From contig JAPCYN010000004.1 in assembly GCA_025941565.1 (NCBI GenBank), forward strand, positions 1-64,000: a DNA stretch of 64,000 bases. Reading direction: 5' to 3'. Every line of letters begins with the position of its first letter. The first letter of the stretch is position 1. Shown piece after piece: positions 1 through 9,339 of the stretch. A program made the position numbers and the translations under genes. Below the pieces are notes generated by a model. It searched no databases, was not told the DNA's origin, and saw only the letters and a program-made list of their open reading frames with translations. This DNA comes from Legionella sp. 515359. Its GTDB lineage: Bacteria > Pseudomonadota > Gammaproteobacteria > Legionellales > Legionellaceae.

Positions 1-952
1 ACTTCTTATCAACCAACTGCCACAAAGCGTTACTTACATTAGCAACGCAGGTTGAGCTGCTGGCACTCTTTGGGCAGCTTTGAAGTAATGGGGAGAGACC
101 AATGCCAGCCTTGGCATCATGAGCGGCATTTTCTTTTTTATGACTGATGTGAATGTCGCCTAAAACCAGTACTGCCCAATGAGCGGCCAGCTCAGGAGTT
201 TTCCAAATCTGTGCGAAATGATTTTTTTTAACATTGTCGTTTGAAGGCGCTGTCGTATCATCAAGGCCACGTGATGGGGTGAGTAATACGTTATAACCTG
301 CAATCACCACATCATTAATGACTTTAATAGGGACTTGTTTACTCCCACCCGCATTGCCTTTATCTCGATGCACCCAGGGTAGACCGTATTCTTCCCCCTT
401 ATTGGCAATGTCTTTGGCAGCTTTTGAAATATCAACAGGCTCGCCATTTTTGGCGCGTCTTGCTGCATCCACCCACCCTTGAGAATCAGATACAGACAGC
501 ATGCCACTAATCGGAGAATTGCCCTCCTCAAGAGCTCGTTTTGTTTCCTGACAATCCGCCACTTTTAAGGCAAATTCATTTTGCGCACCGGCAGAAGCAT
601 TTTGTAAAATATTATAAAGACCTGGCATGGATTGTTGCAGCTTATACATGGGAAATCCTGCAATCGAGCCTTTTAAATTATCGATGACACCTGAGGGAAT
701 GCCATTGACTGAGTTTTTCAAATCTTGAAAGGTATTAGTAATAGAGACTACTGGATTGAATAAATTACAGCTCAACCCTCCTCCGTTGATGAACCCACCA
801 ATGGTCACGGTCTGGTCGCGATTAACAGGAGGTACGAACACATCCGATGAACTCCCCAATTGATAGTAATATTCAGATTGTTCTGGGAAGAGTGTACTTG
901 CCAAAACCCCGGTACTGAATAAAACACCTAACGCCACTGCACTTAATTTCAT
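1..952 (-). CDS. ICE-type T4SS protein, TIGR03755/PFL_4711 family (3' end outside window)
   Basis: The minus-strand frame opens with ATG at 950-952 and stays open to base 1, so at least 317 codons are present and the C-terminus lies outside the window. The N-terminus is a signal peptide (MKLSAVALGVLFSTGVLA) followed by a YYYQLG stretch and a PPVNRDQTVTIGGFINGGG segment. Position after the TIGR03757 and TIGR03756 genes and overall composition match the TIGR03755 protein of genomic-island conjugation systems. It is an exported envelope component with no known catalysis. The family call rests on gene order and recall. Confidence 0.7.
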   Translation of the reverse strand, partial: MKLSAVALGVLFSTGVLASTLFPEQSEYYYQLGSSSDVFVPPVNRDQTVTIGGFINGGGLSCNLFNPVVSITNTFQDLKNSVNGIPSGVIDNLKGSIAGFPMYKLQQSMPGLYNILQNASAGAQNEFALKVADCQETKRALEEGNSPISGMLSVSDSQGWVDAARRAKNGEPVDISKAAKDIANKGEEYGLPWVHRDKGNAGGSKQVPIKVINDVVIAGYNVLLTPSRGLDDTTAPSNDNVKKNHFAQIWKTPELAAHWAVLVLGDIHISHKKENAAHDAKAGIGLSPLLQSCPKSASSSTCVANVSNALWQLVDKK

Positions 953-962
953 TTATTTATTC

Positions 963-1964
963 CTATCGTTTTTGAGGGGTGCCCACATGAGGTGTACCCC
1001 ATAACAATTTACCTCGTTGGGTGACACAACCCCTGTATTTTCGCCATACCACAAAGACATAATTCCCATTGCCTTTTGCCTCATCATCTATTCCTTCATC
1101 TAATGGATCACCTGGAATGATGTTGCGGTTCTTCGGGTAGACTTCCTGCCAAATAACCTGTTTTTGGTGTGGATCAAATACCACATTGGTGACTACGCAA
1201 TGGGGACCACAAGAATTGGTGGTGGGCACTTTTAAGTGCATTCCTTCATTGGTTACAATGTCTGCGGCATGCATGGCGGCCACGACTGAAGCTCTAAAGC
1301 GTGAGGGTTGAGTTACCCGCATGAGGCGAGGTAGTTCATGGCCCCATAAATTCGATGAGGTGCCAATATCATGATTGACTAAAAGAAGCGGGTGAGTTGC
1401 CATATAGGCGATTTCACCAAGCTCTGTTCGTTCATTCACCGCATCGGCAAGACTTGAGTAATACAATTTCATGAACGTGGTTTCAGGACGATGGGTAATC
1501 CCTTTGATTTGATAGATTGCAGAGGGAGAACCGATGACACTGACCACACGAGTTCGGTCTTCATTAAGATGTTGTGAGGCCAATTGACCACTGCCATCAC
1601 CAAAGCCCAAAGGCAGGTTTAACGCCGCTTTAAATACCGATTTATAAGCGGTTAATGCCCCTTTGTTTTCATAAAGCGCATTGGCCTCCACCCAGGGATT
1701 TTCCCCAGGATTATTGGAAACCGTCACAATTAAATCAGGTACAAACTGAGATATTGCAGGACCTGGGGTTAATTTTGGTGGGAAATTACGCTCTAACCAC
1801 ATGCAGCTGCCAATCACGCGCATATGACTATTTTTTGTTAACTTTTTTAATACCTTGACGGCAATTTGAGGGGTGCTGCCAGGCTTAGTCGGTTTGGTGC
1901 TTTCAAAACTCAGAGCTGACAATGAAAAAAAGACCATGTAGGCGCATAGTATCCACTTAATCAT
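963..1964 (-). CDS. ICE-type T4SS protein, TIGR03756/PFL_4710 family (TraU-like)
   Basis: A 333-residue exported protein. I chose ATG 1964 over the upstream in-frame start at 1994: it gives a clean signal peptide (MIKWILCAYMVFFSLSALS), has AGAGG upstream, and overlaps the end of the preceding gene, as is typical of this operon. Several cysteines (GSCMW, NSCGPHC, RGCVT) suggest disulfides in the periplasm. Order between TIGR03757 and TIGR03755 matches the PFGI-1/ICEHin1056-type transfer region, where this TraU-like protein is thought to act in pilus assembly. The function is inferred from the family and context. Confidence 0.72.
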   Translation of the reverse strand: MIKWILCAYMVFFSLSALSFESTKPTKPGSTPQIAVKVLKKLTKNSHMRVIGSCMWLERNFPPKLTPGPAISQFVPDLIVTVSNNPGENPWVEANALYENKGALTAYKSVFKAALNLPLGFGDGSGQLASQHLNEDRTRVVSVIGSPSAIYQIKGITHRPETTFMKLYYSSLADAVNERTELGEIAYMATHPLLLVNHDIGTSSNLWGHELPRLMRVTQPSRFRASVVAAMHAADIVTNEGMHLKVPTTNSCGPHCVVTNVVFDPHQKQVIWQEVYPKNRNIIPGDPLDEGIDDEAKGNGNYVFVVWRKYRGCVTQRGKLLWGTPHVGTPQKR

Positions 1965-2331
1965 GATGCGCCTCTTTGTAATGACGACTTGCAATCAAGG
2001 CCTTATCTGCAGCCCGCATACCATAGGCTACATAAGTCTTATCAATAACAATGGCGGGTAGTGAGGATAGCGCATAAAGTCTTGCCCGCGCCTGGCAGCG
2101 ATAAAAAGCTGTCAGACGGGTATTTTGAACTGCATCCACCTGATTTAATAACGCAGCCGAGCGTACATTTCGGTTTGACTCAGCGGTAATGGCATTTAAT
2201 GCATCAAGCTCACATACCACAGCCTGTAACCCATTAAGTGCCACAGGGTATGCCTTGGTTGTAAAAACCTCGATGAGCTCTGCATGAACAGTGAAACTAC
2301 TAAGGCTAATCATCATAAAAACAATGCTCTT
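1957..2331 (-). CDS. ICE-type T4SS thioredoxin-fold protein, TIGR03757 (DUF1525)
   Basis: A small exported protein. The open frame extends to 2442, but starting there would leave a long non-signal leader inside the end of the ATPase gene. A TTG at 2331 gives a good signal peptide (MKSIVFMMISLSSFTVHA, then ELIEVFTTKAYPV); ATG 2316 is the alternative. The ELIEVFTT opening and SLPAIVIDKTYVAYGM motif (cis-Pro loop region) resemble DUF1525/TIGR03757 thioredoxin-like proteins of ICE transfer operons. It overlaps both neighbours by a few bases. The start codon is uncertain. Confidence 0.65.
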   Translation of the reverse strand, partial: KSIVFMMISLSSFTVHAELIEVFTTKAYPVALNGLQAVVCELDALNAITAESNRNVRSAALLNQVDAVQNTRLTAFYRCQARARLYALSSLPAIVIDKTYVAYGMRAADKALIASRHYKEAHHD

Positions 2332-5101
2332 CAAGGCTGCTGCTTCGTTTATTTTCCAAACGCGTGGCCACCAGTTCAGCTGCTTTAAGTACGCCATGTT
2401 CTTCCTCCAAAAGATGTCGGGTTGCTTTTTCTGATTTTTCATTCAGGAGTAACGCTAATAGATAGCGCGGTGGAATCACCCGAAATAACCCTTGATAGCG
2501 TGAGCCCAATAAAACGGCCTCCGCATAGAGTCCTTTTTGCGAGTCAATGTCCCGTATTAGGGCTTCTTGTTCAGGAGTTAATTGTTTGAATTTTTTTACA
2601 TCAGCAAGCTCTTTTTCATCAAGACCTAATAAAATCCAGGTTTCAACCAAAGAGAGAATTTTCGTGGCTTTTTCTGAGCTCATGTCCCCCACGTTCTGAG
2701 TAATAGGAACCAGCCACAGTCCCAGTTTTCTAGCTACTTTTGCGGCCAAAAGACAAGCCGACACTATTACATCAATTTGAAATTGGAGGTGGGATTCATC
2801 AATAAATAAAAAGGTCGGCCTGTTGTCGTTTTGAGTGGCCTCGGCCATGGCTAAGATACGCGGCAACAAAGACACCATCACCAAAGCCAATTTTCCTTTG
2901 TCGTCTTTAATAGCGGAAATATCGATATGAAAAATATCAAAGTCCCCTAAAGGCTCAGTGGGTACGTTAAAAAAGCGCGACTTGTTGCTGTTAATCACAT
3001 AGCTGTTCAGTCGGTCGTGCATTTCCAAAATTCGGTCTTTTTTACGAGGCACTTCTTCAAGAGCCAATCGCCTGGCAAAGGCCTCCAATACATGTTCGGT
3101 CAGCATCTGCGGCACGTCATTTTTAAATGAAGTCAGGATCGCATCACTTAATACCTCAATCAGCAGAGTTTCATCACTTAAGGAAAACAGCGCTTCTTCT
3201 TGTTCATTCGCTTCCGTTATCATGGTACGCAACGCTAAAAGAAGCTCACTTAAATAACTGCGTGATTCTTCATCACACTTTAAATCGGAGTCTTGCGCAA
3301 TTACTGCCAGAGTGGCTTGTAAATCGTGCATCTTTTGGGCAAGCTTTGCGGCTTTTTCTTCAGATAAATTCTCACTGATTTCAGGGATTGCCTTATACGC
3401 TTCACAAAAAGGGTTTAATGGAACCGCTTTGCTCTTTTGATTGCTGAGTAGTAATTGCTTGGTGGATTTGCCCATCGCTTTAGCGTGAATAAGCATGCGA
3501 TCAAAGGAGTTGCCCATCTCAAATAAAACAATACGCGCATTTTTAGTAGCCATTAAGGAGTTAATCATCCAGCCTGTTGCCACCGATTTTCCAGCACCAG
3601 AGTTAGCAAAAAGGGCCATATGTGAATTTTGACTGATGAAGTCATGATGCAAAATATCGAATAAAACAGGCTCACCTAAGCGATTAAAGAAGGTAAAGCA
3701 GGGAAGGTGCCTTGCCCCTTGATTGCGTCCATACACTGGGAGTAATGCCGCAAGCTCTGATGCAAACACCAGGCGGTCATAACACAGGTGCTTGCGTGCA
3801 AAGGAGGGAACGAAACTAAAAGGCAGACTATTGAGGTAGCTGTTTAATGGATGTAAATCAAAGCTTGAATTAATGAGAGGCATCTTGGCATCAATAAATA
3901 ATGAGTGCAGTTCTTTTTCAATCTGGAACAAATTTTTATCATCCTCGCCCCGGTAATACACTGCTTGATTAACCCAAAAGAGTCGATTGCCACAAGCCAG
4001 CTCATCACGGGCAGACTTAATGTCCTGACGTACTTCAGAAGGTTTAAGGCTTGTGCCAATAACGCCTTTCTCTATACGCATTAAGTGCGCATCCAGTGAT
4101 TCATCGCTCTCAAAGACCACCGATAGGGTATAAATAGAGCCCTCAGGTAAGCGGTCCAATAAGGCATAGCGATGCTTGGGGTTGGCCTGGGGTTTTTCCC
4201 GAGAAATCAAACCAATTTCAGGAGCTTCTTTTAAGCCGTCCACATAGAGCACTCGATGCTTGATGCCATCAAAAATAAAACCCTTCTCATCGCTTGCCAC
4301 AGGACTAAAGAAGATGTTTTGAGGAAAGCAAAAGCTCGCAGGCTTATTCTTTTGTGGATAGGGGAAGCGCTTTAATAGCTCTTCACTATCGCCTTTCGTC
4401 AGTAGAGGGTTGGGGTTAAACCATTTGACCCACCAGCTGTAATACGCCCTACCCGTTAGGCGTTTTAAAGTAAGTCCTGGGGAGATGAGTTTGGCGACAA
4501 TTTGGGCGCATACTTCCTCGTGTTCACTCACCGCCGCATCCCTCGTTGTTTTGAGTCGCTGGTAGCGTCGATAAAACAACACCCGAATGCGCCTGCGTCG
4601 CCCACGAAAAGCCGCTCCGGTTTTTGGATCTAAAAACAGGCCTTCGGGCCGTGCCATTTTTTGAAATAAATCCTGTAGGCGATTGAGGTACTCTTGGGTA
4701 AATTGGGTGTTTAAAATCTCAGGTTCAATGGCGTTTTGAATGTGTTTTAGCACAGGATCTAATGAATATTCATCGCAGACGTACATTTGCATCACCCAAG
4801 GGTCGTCTTTGTGTAAAGGCACCACATTGGCAAAAGTATCGCGGATTTTATTAAAGACGGCTTCCAAGTGCTCAGGTGAGGTGGCTTCCGCCGGAATGTC
4901 GCCCAATTCAAAACCGCTTCCTACGCTTACTCCATCGTTGAGTAAAAAAAGATTTTTTTCATCACAAAAATCAACAAAGGCCAGGCGCTCTGCCAAGGAA
5001 GGACCTTCTTTGGCGTACCCCTGCTCAATGGTTTTTGTTTTTAGAGGGCTAAAACCCCCCTCCCCTAGTAACCAATTGATTGCCTGATTCACACGGTTCA
5101 T
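2306..5101 (-). CDS. Conjugative transfer ATPase, VirB4/TraC-like (TIGR03744/PFL_4706)
   Basis: This 931-residue protein is the energising ATPase of the secretion channel. Walker A is at about residue 500 (NSGAGKSVATGWM) and Walker B near 767 (TFLFIDESHLQF), followed by TQNVGDM, typical of TraC/VirB4 C-terminal domains. The N-terminal half contains the family's TraC-like region. The start has a good ribosome site (GGGGCAGAGA just upstream). It lies downstream of the lipoprotein gene and upstream of TIGR03757, the usual order. All nucleotide-binding motifs are intact, so it is probably functional. Confidence 0.9.
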   Translation of the reverse strand: MNRVNQAINWLLGEGGFSPLKTKTIEQGYAKEGPSLAERLAFVDFCDEKNLFLLNDGVSVGSGFELGDIPAEATSPEHLEAVFNKIRDTFANVVPLHKDDPWVMQMYVCDEYSLDPVLKHIQNAIEPEILNTQFTQEYLNRLQDLFQKMARPEGLFLDPKTGAAFRGRRRRIRVLFYRRYQRLKTTRDAAVSEHEEVCAQIVAKLISPGLTLKRLTGRAYYSWWVKWFNPNPLLTKGDSEELLKRFPYPQKNKPASFCFPQNIFFSPVASDEKGFIFDGIKHRVLYVDGLKEAPEIGLISREKPQANPKHRYALLDRLPEGSIYTLSVVFESDESLDAHLMRIEKGVIGTSLKPSEVRQDIKSARDELACGNRLFWVNQAVYYRGEDDKNLFQIEKELHSLFIDAKMPLINSSFDLHPLNSYLNSLPFSFVPSFARKHLCYDRLVFASELAALLPVYGRNQGARHLPCFTFFNRLGEPVLFDILHHDFISQNSHMALFANSGAGKSVATGWMINSLMATKNARIVLFEMGNSFDRMLIHAKAMGKSTKQLLLSNQKSKAVPLNPFCEAYKAIPEISENLSEEKAAKLAQKMHDLQATLAVIAQDSDLKCDEESRSYLSELLLALRTMITEANEQEEALFSLSDETLLIEVLSDAILTSFKNDVPQMLTEHVLEAFARRLALEEVPRKKDRILEMHDRLNSYVINSNKSRFFNVPTEPLGDFDIFHIDISAIKDDKGKLALVMVSLLPRILAMAEATQNDNRPTFLFIDESHLQFQIDVIVSACLLAAKVARKLGLWLVPITQNVGDMSSEKATKILSLVETWILLGLDEKELADVKKFKQLTPEQEALIRDIDSQKGLYAEAVLLGSRYQGLFRVIPPRYLLALLLNEKSEKATRHLLEEEHGVLKAAELVATRLENKRSSSLEEHCFYDD

Positions 5102-5115
5102 TCTCTGCCCCTTAA

Positions 5116-5493
5116 TTAATAGCGTTCGCTAGCCAGCGCGAACTGGTTTTGCTTATAGAGAAAAAATTCGGTGGTGAACCCTGGTTTTACCAACTGCTCA
5201 TCGCCAATGAGGGCCACGTGCGGGTAGATGTAAATGGGTATTGCCGGATTATCCAAAGCCTTAAACAAGGCTTTGGTTTCATTAGCCGCGGTTCGTGTTT
5301 CACCCTGGTAGTTAACCGCCATTTGGCCGTTCGCGGTGCGTTTATAACGCGGTGCAGTCCAGGCAGGCGCGGAAGTCGCCACACTTTGGTTGTAAATCTG
5401 GCTCACAGTAAGCCCCTCCTCAGGAATGGTTCCTGAGGCGACTGACTTGGCACAAGAGCTCAGCAGCAGCAAACTACTTGAGACTAAAATCAT
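5116..5493 (-). CDS. ICE-type T4SS lipoprotein, TIGR03751/PFL_4709-region
   Basis: A lipoprotein of about 125 residues with signal MILVSSSLLLLSSC, where the Cys would be the lipidation site. I prefer ATG 5493, although the frame is open to 5517. The gene overlaps the end of the TIGR03752 gene and is followed by the ATPase gene. It probably anchors or stabilises the secretion core at the outer membrane, as TraV/VirB7-like lipoproteins do. That role is inferred from its size, signal and position. Confidence 0.68.
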   Translation of the reverse strand: MILVSSSLLLLSSCAKSVASGTIPEEGLTVSQIYNQSVATSAPAWTAPRYKRTANGQMAVNYQGETRTAANETKALFKALDNPAIPIYIYPHVALIGDEQLVKPGFTTEFFLYKQNQFALASERY

Positions 5494-6871
5494 GCGTATA
5501 GTGTTGTAAGTGACCATAATCTAATACCCTCCCTTTGGGTTCTTTATCGAGTTGAATGGTTTGAGTGAAATGAAGAGACATTCGGTTAGGACGATAATGC
5601 GTTTGATTCCCCATCCGGTACGGCACACTGGCAGGTACAAACACCATGTCAAAACTGCCTTGTATGCGCTTTTCAAGCCAATCTGCAGCTTTAACCGAGC
5701 CTTGCGCCAGAGCACCACCTGCAGCATAGGGGGCAAAAGAGCCAGTAGGTGCAGCGCTTGCCCCGTTGGGTCCTGCAAAATAAGTCATCTGCCATTGTGA
5801 TAAGGCATTTCCAGCCCCTTCCATGCCGCCTGCGGCCAGCATGGCGGTAAGGACTCTTGGGGCGTTGGTGTAGTATTTGCCGTGAATACACGGATTACCG
5901 TAAGCCGTAGTTAAATAGCCAAGACTGTCGTTATTGACTAAATCCACCGAATTGGTCATCTGCTCTTTACCGACCACCACAAAGTGGCCGTCTTGAAAAG
6001 TGAAGAGCACGGAGGTGACATAAGCCCTGGCGCAGGAAATATTATCTAAAAAGGAGCCCACCCCTATAGCGTAGCCACTGACTTTCATCCCTGAAATATC
6101 AGGAGGAAGGGCTACGCCATTTGAGGCCATTAAATCTCCGCGGCTGATGATGGCGCTGAAGGGGAATAACGGCTGCATCAGCTTGCCATCAATGGGTACT
6201 TCACCAATTAATGCGGATAACAATGTGGTATTGCCTAAGTCACTTCCTGCAGGAATGGTGTAATAAGGAATACTTTGTTTTTTATCGTCCTGATTGGGGA
6301 TCTGCTTCTTAACGGTATGAGTCAGTGTTTTTTGAATGCGCTTTCTTCTGTCATTTAACTTATTCCAGTAACTCACCTCCTGTTCACTTAAAGGGCGTTT
6401 CATGAGCTGTGCATCAATATCAGTGACGCCACCCATTGCATGAGGCGCTTCATTTTGAGCGAGTTGTCCTACGGGGTAGCCCGCAGCATTGTCCGCAGAA
6501 GTTCGTGATTCTTTTAATTGGACTAGCTCCTTTTTCAGCTCTTCTATTGTTTGAGCTACTTCAGGGGGAAGCTCTTGGCGAACCACCACCCCACCCTCTT
6601 CTTTAGATGCAATGAGCGCTGCATTGCGTTCACTTAACGTTTTATTGTGTATTTCGATGGCGTGCATCTTTTTTTCGGTCTGCACCAAGCGCGCTGATAC
6701 ATCACGAATGTTGTCATTAAATTGACTGGCGATGGCTTCATTGATGTTGTTGGGATTGGTTTTGTTCTCCGTTGTAACCGACTCCCCACTTTTTCCGGAG
6801 TTGATTAAAACCAAAACCACCACACCGACCACAGCCCCTGTTAATACTTTAAGGCTTAAGTTCTTTTTCAT
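5474..6871 (-). CDS. ICE-type T4SS core protein, TIGR03752/PFL_4705 (TraB/VirB10-like)
   Basis: A 465-residue protein. There is one N-terminal membrane anchor (VLTGAVVGVVVLVLINS), a periplasmic coiled coil (residues about 50-130, rich in E/K/L) and a C-terminal beta-rich region with IPAGSDLGNTTLLSALIGEVP and several glycine-rich stretches, typical of VirB10/TraB-like core subunits. It overlaps the upstream gene by 4 bases (ATGA coupling). It should span from the inner membrane towards the outer-membrane core. The family is recognised from its motif pattern and operon order. Confidence 0.78.
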   Translation of the reverse strand: MKKNLSLKVLTGAVVGVVVLVLINSGKSGESVTTENKTNPNNINEAIASQFNDNIRDVSARLVQTEKKMHAIEIHNKTLSERNAALIASKEEGGVVVRQELPPEVAQTIEELKKELVQLKESRTSADNAAGYPVGQLAQNEAPHAMGGVTDIDAQLMKRPLSEQEVSYWNKLNDRRKRIQKTLTHTVKKQIPNQDDKKQSIPYYTIPAGSDLGNTTLLSALIGEVPIDGKLMQPLFPFSAIISRGDLMASNGVALPPDISGMKVSGYAIGVGSFLDNISCARAYVTSVLFTFQDGHFVVVGKEQMTNSVDLVNNDSLGYLTTAYGNPCIHGKYYTNAPRVLTAMLAAGGMEGAGNALSQWQMTYFAGPNGASAAPTGSFAPYAAGGALAQGSVKAADWLEKRIQGSFDMVFVPASVPYRMGNQTHYRPNRMSLHFTQTIQLDKEPKGRVLDYGHLQHYTHDFSLK

Positions 6872-7671
6872 CGGACATACTCTCCAGTCTGAGATACTGC
6901 TTCGCCAAAGGGTCGGTCAGACACCACAAAAACAGTGGTGGTGTCGGCGGTGCCACGAGGCTCTAGAGTATTGGTTGGGAAAAAGGTTGCTGTTTGCCAG
7001 TTGCCTATTAAATGATGTGGATCGAGTACCACTCTTTTTTTAAGCTCGTTTTTTAATTCAATGGCCGTCACATACAAGTCCCCACCCTGCCAGGAAATTA
7101 GGGGTCTTGCTAAAATACTGGCCCCATAAACCAAGGTGATGTTTTTATGGGTTCGCATCGCCGTGCGCGCCACCCCGGGAGGGGTTACTAATAAACGCTC
7201 TGGAGCATACAGCGATTGAATGGCAAACCGGGTTAATGACACAGGATTTACTTCAGGCGTTTTGCTGATTTTTGACGGCTCCTCATCCTGCTCTGGGGCG
7301 GTAGAATCCTCACCATCTGATGCCATTAAGACTTCAATCGGTGCAGCATCCGTAGCCTCCTTGCTTGCCGAAAGACTTAACACAATGGGTTCGCCCTCAG
7401 GCATCAACTGAACTACCAACCGTTTATTGGTAAAGGGCTCTTTGGCATTCAAGTACAACGCGTCTTGGATTTTCATAAGGCCTATGTCTTTGTCGAGTTC
7501 GGAATCCACAATGCTGATGGCCAAGGGAAATCTAATGAGGCGCTCCTGGTTCAATGGCAGCGTAATATGGATGGGCGTTTTATCCCACACTACATGTTGC
7601 GTGGGTTGAGTCTCGGCGTGCACCGAGCTGACACACAGCATCATTAAGAGTATCCATCGTTTAAAGTTCAT
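6868..7671 (-). CDS. ICE-type T4SS protein, TIGR03749/PFL_4704 (DUF3438, TraK/VirB9-like)
   Basis: A 267-residue exported protein. It has a signal peptide (MNFKRWILLMMLCVSSVHA) followed by a beta-rich domain beginning QHVVWDKTPIHITLPLNQERLIRF, characteristic of this TraK/VirB9-like family. A linker around residues 115-140 is rich in D, E and P. It sits between the bitopic TIGR03746 and VirB10-like genes and overlaps both by a few bases. It is probably a periplasmic/outer-membrane core subunit. The call comes from family recognition and context. Confidence 0.75.
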   Translation of the reverse strand: MNFKRWILLMMLCVSSVHAETQPTQHVVWDKTPIHITLPLNQERLIRFPLAISIVDSELDKDIGLMKIQDALYLNAKEPFTNKRLVVQLMPEGEPIVLSLSASKEATDAAPIEVLMASDGEDSTAPEQDEEPSKISKTPEVNPVSLTRFAIQSLYAPERLLVTPPGVARTAMRTHKNITLVYGASILARPLISWQGGDLYVTAIELKNELKKRVVLDPHHLIGNWQTATFFPTNTLEPRGTADTTTVFVVSDRPFGEAVSQTGEYVR

Positions 7672-8320
7672 GTTCTTCTCCTGTACGTTCCTGGCTTAAT
7701 AAGTCTTTGACCAAGCGTTCGGGCCTGGTGTATCCATCAAGAGCCAATTGAAAGGGATTGAGTAATTTGGATAGGCTCACCTTGACTACTCGTAGGTGGT
7801 AATCCACTACTTTGTCTGCAATCACCATGGGACTTTTATCGTTTAACCTCTGGGTAATGCGCAATACCAAATGCACTTCCCAGGTGTTGTTGCTTAATCG
7901 TTTCACATCTCCTGGTTCTAAAAAACGATAAAGGCTTGCCACTTGCGCCCTATTAAAAAGCTGTGCCTGTTGGTAGGCGTTAAAGGTTTGCGTCACAAGC
8001 TCTTGATGGCGAGGAGTGAAATAGTAATGAAAGCCTTTCAGGTTCGTTGCAAACTCATCTTTCCCCATTTGAGACCAGGAATTTAGGGGTGGGACTAAAG
8101 AGGTGACAAACCCATGCACGTATTCATCAGGTACCTCCCCTGCCTTCATTAACCCTCCGTTCGCTACCATGTTGGGTGCCAGCCAAAACTCCAGCTTCTT
8201 AGGGGCTGTGCTCAAGGCGCCTATAAGTCCTGCAACCAAAAGCACTAAAATAATAATAAAAGCGAACAGCACTCGGTTCACTTGATTGAGTGCATCAATC
8301 TTTTTCCAGTAATTAAACAC
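7661..8320 (-). CDS. ICE-type T4SS protein, TIGR03746/PFL_4703 (DUF2895, TraE/VirB8-like)
   Basis: A 219-residue inner-membrane protein. It has a short cytoplasmic N-terminus, one membrane helix (VLFAFIIILVLLVAGLIGAL) and a periplasmic domain of VirB8/TraE-like size containing FATNLKGFHYYFTPRHQE. It overlaps the TIGR03750 gene upstream and the TIGR03749 gene downstream. VirB8-like proteins nucleate the channel in the inner membrane, and that role is inferred here. Confidence 0.75.
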   Translation of the reverse strand: MFNYWKKIDALNQVNRVLFAFIIILVLLVAGLIGALSTAPKKLEFWLAPNMVANGGLMKAGEVPDEYVHGFVTSLVPPLNSWSQMGKDEFATNLKGFHYYFTPRHQELVTQTFNAYQQAQLFNRAQVASLYRFLEPGDVKRLSNNTWEVHLVLRITQRLNDKSPMVIADKVVDYHLRVVKVSLSKLLNPFQLALDGYTRPERLVKDLLSQERTGEEHEL

Positions 8321-8675
8321 GACGTGCTCCTAATCGTTTTGAGGTATGCCAAAGACCGCGATGGACTAGATAAGGTGGTCGAACCAGGCCCCATCTGGCC
8401 AGTTTTATTCTTATTTTTTTCATTAAATATCCGTGTGGTTTGCCCGCTTTTAAGCGTGAAATCGGTTTTGGCGCGAGGCTCACCCCGATAATGAAGCCGA
8501 GCACCAAACCGATACAGCCAAAAGCGCCAGGAAAGCTGAAAAACAAGCCAATGAGTGTGAACATAAGAGTCATCACTCCTGTGGTGATGGCCACAAGAAC
8601 CATAAGTTCACGCAAAGTAAGCCCCTTAAATGCTGGGAAATCATGGGACAAATGACGGCTTGATGGAGTGGTCAT
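8313..8675 (-). CDS. ICE-type T4SS membrane protein, TIGR03750 (DUF3487, TraL/VirB3-like)
   Basis: A 120-residue protein with two closely spaced membrane helices (LMVLVAITTGVMTLMFTLIG and GAFGCIGLVLGFIIGVSLA) and a basic C-terminus, matching VirB3/TraL-like subunits. It follows the pilin-like genes and overlaps the TIGR03746 gene by 8 bases. The topology and order are clear; the assignment relies on family recall. Confidence 0.73.
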   Translation of the reverse strand: MTTPSSRHLSHDFPAFKGLTLRELMVLVAITTGVMTLMFTLIGLFFSFPGAFGCIGLVLGFIIGVSLAPKPISRLKAGKPHGYLMKKIRIKLARWGLVRPPYLVHRGLWHTSKRLGARRV

Positions 8676-8684
8676 ACAGGCTCC

Positions 8685-9077
8685 TTAGAGTTTAAATTTA
8701 TCGATGACGGTGTATCCTAAATACCCCGTTGCAATGCTGATGGTGAGATAGACAATCCCCATCACCGCAAAATTAGCAAATACTGCAAGCGAGCCGCCTT
8801 CGTGTTTTTTAGCTTCCTCAATGCCATGCGAGATTGTGGATATAAATTTGGTGAACATCACCACCGAGACGATGAATAACAAGATCATCAAGCCCTGCCT
8901 CACCACATTGGATAAGACGGTCATGGCGCTCTTGTTGCCCTGAGTCATGTCATCAGATGCCGCGACCTTAGGAAACCAACCACTATCAGCCCACAGAGCG
9001 GGCGCGTAGCTTAAATTGACCAGGGCGAGACTGGCACTTAGTGCCCAGCGATTTATTGTTCTTGGTATGTGCATCAT
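8685..9077 (-). CDS. ICE-type T4SS pilin-like protein, TIGR03745 (DUF2976)
   Basis: A 130-residue product with a signal region, a short periplasmic stretch (DSGWFPKVAASDDM) and two membrane helices (MILLFIVSVVMFTKFISTI and NFAVMGIVYLTISIATGYLG). This is the layout of prepilin-like proteins in PFGI-1-type conjugation systems. It lies 2 bases after the TIGR03758 gene. It probably forms the conjugative pilus or a pilus-base component. Confidence 0.72.
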   Translation of the reverse strand: MMHIPRTINRWALSASLALVNLSYAPALWADSGWFPKVAASDDMTQGNKSAMTVLSNVVRQGLMILLFIVSVVMFTKFISTISHGIEEAKKHEGGSLAVFANFAVMGIVYLTISIATGYLGYTVIDKFKL

Positions 9078-9079
9078 GT

Positions 9080-9337
9080 CTAACTTCCTTTTGTTGTTAA
9101 TAAACCGATAAATAAGGTGAGGCCTATGATCAAACGCACGGTTCTTGAGCCTAGAGCCACCATGAATAGTTCCGAGGCTTTCGCCTCCTCACTCATAAAA
9201 TGCACAATCGACCAAAGAATGGCTAAAATCACGAACATTAACGCCACGAAGCGAATCAGCCCGCTATAAGTTAAGGCCTGTTGCCCTCCTGCTTCGTTAA
9301 ATGCTTTGGCAAAGTCACCAGCAAGTTGTTCTCTCAT
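9080..9337 (-). CDS. ICE-type T4SS membrane protein, TIGR03758 (DUF3262)
   Basis: An 85-residue protein with two predicted membrane helices (IRFVALMFVILAILWSIVHF and TVRLIIGLTLFIGLLTTKG). The N-terminal AFNEAGGQ motif is typical of the DUF3262/TIGR03758 family next to the pilin gene. It is separated by only 2 bases from its neighbours, so it is clearly co-transcribed. Confidence 0.72.
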   Translation of the reverse strand: MREQLAGDFAKAFNEAGGQQALTYSGLIRFVALMFVILAILWSIVHFMSEEAKASELFMVALGSRTVRLIIGLTLFIGLLTTKGS

Positions 9338-9339
9338 CG

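Noticed and set aside
2316-2442. Longer N-terminus for the TIGR03757 protein
   Set aside because: The extra residues lie within the ATPase coding end, are not signal-like and would bury the signal peptide.
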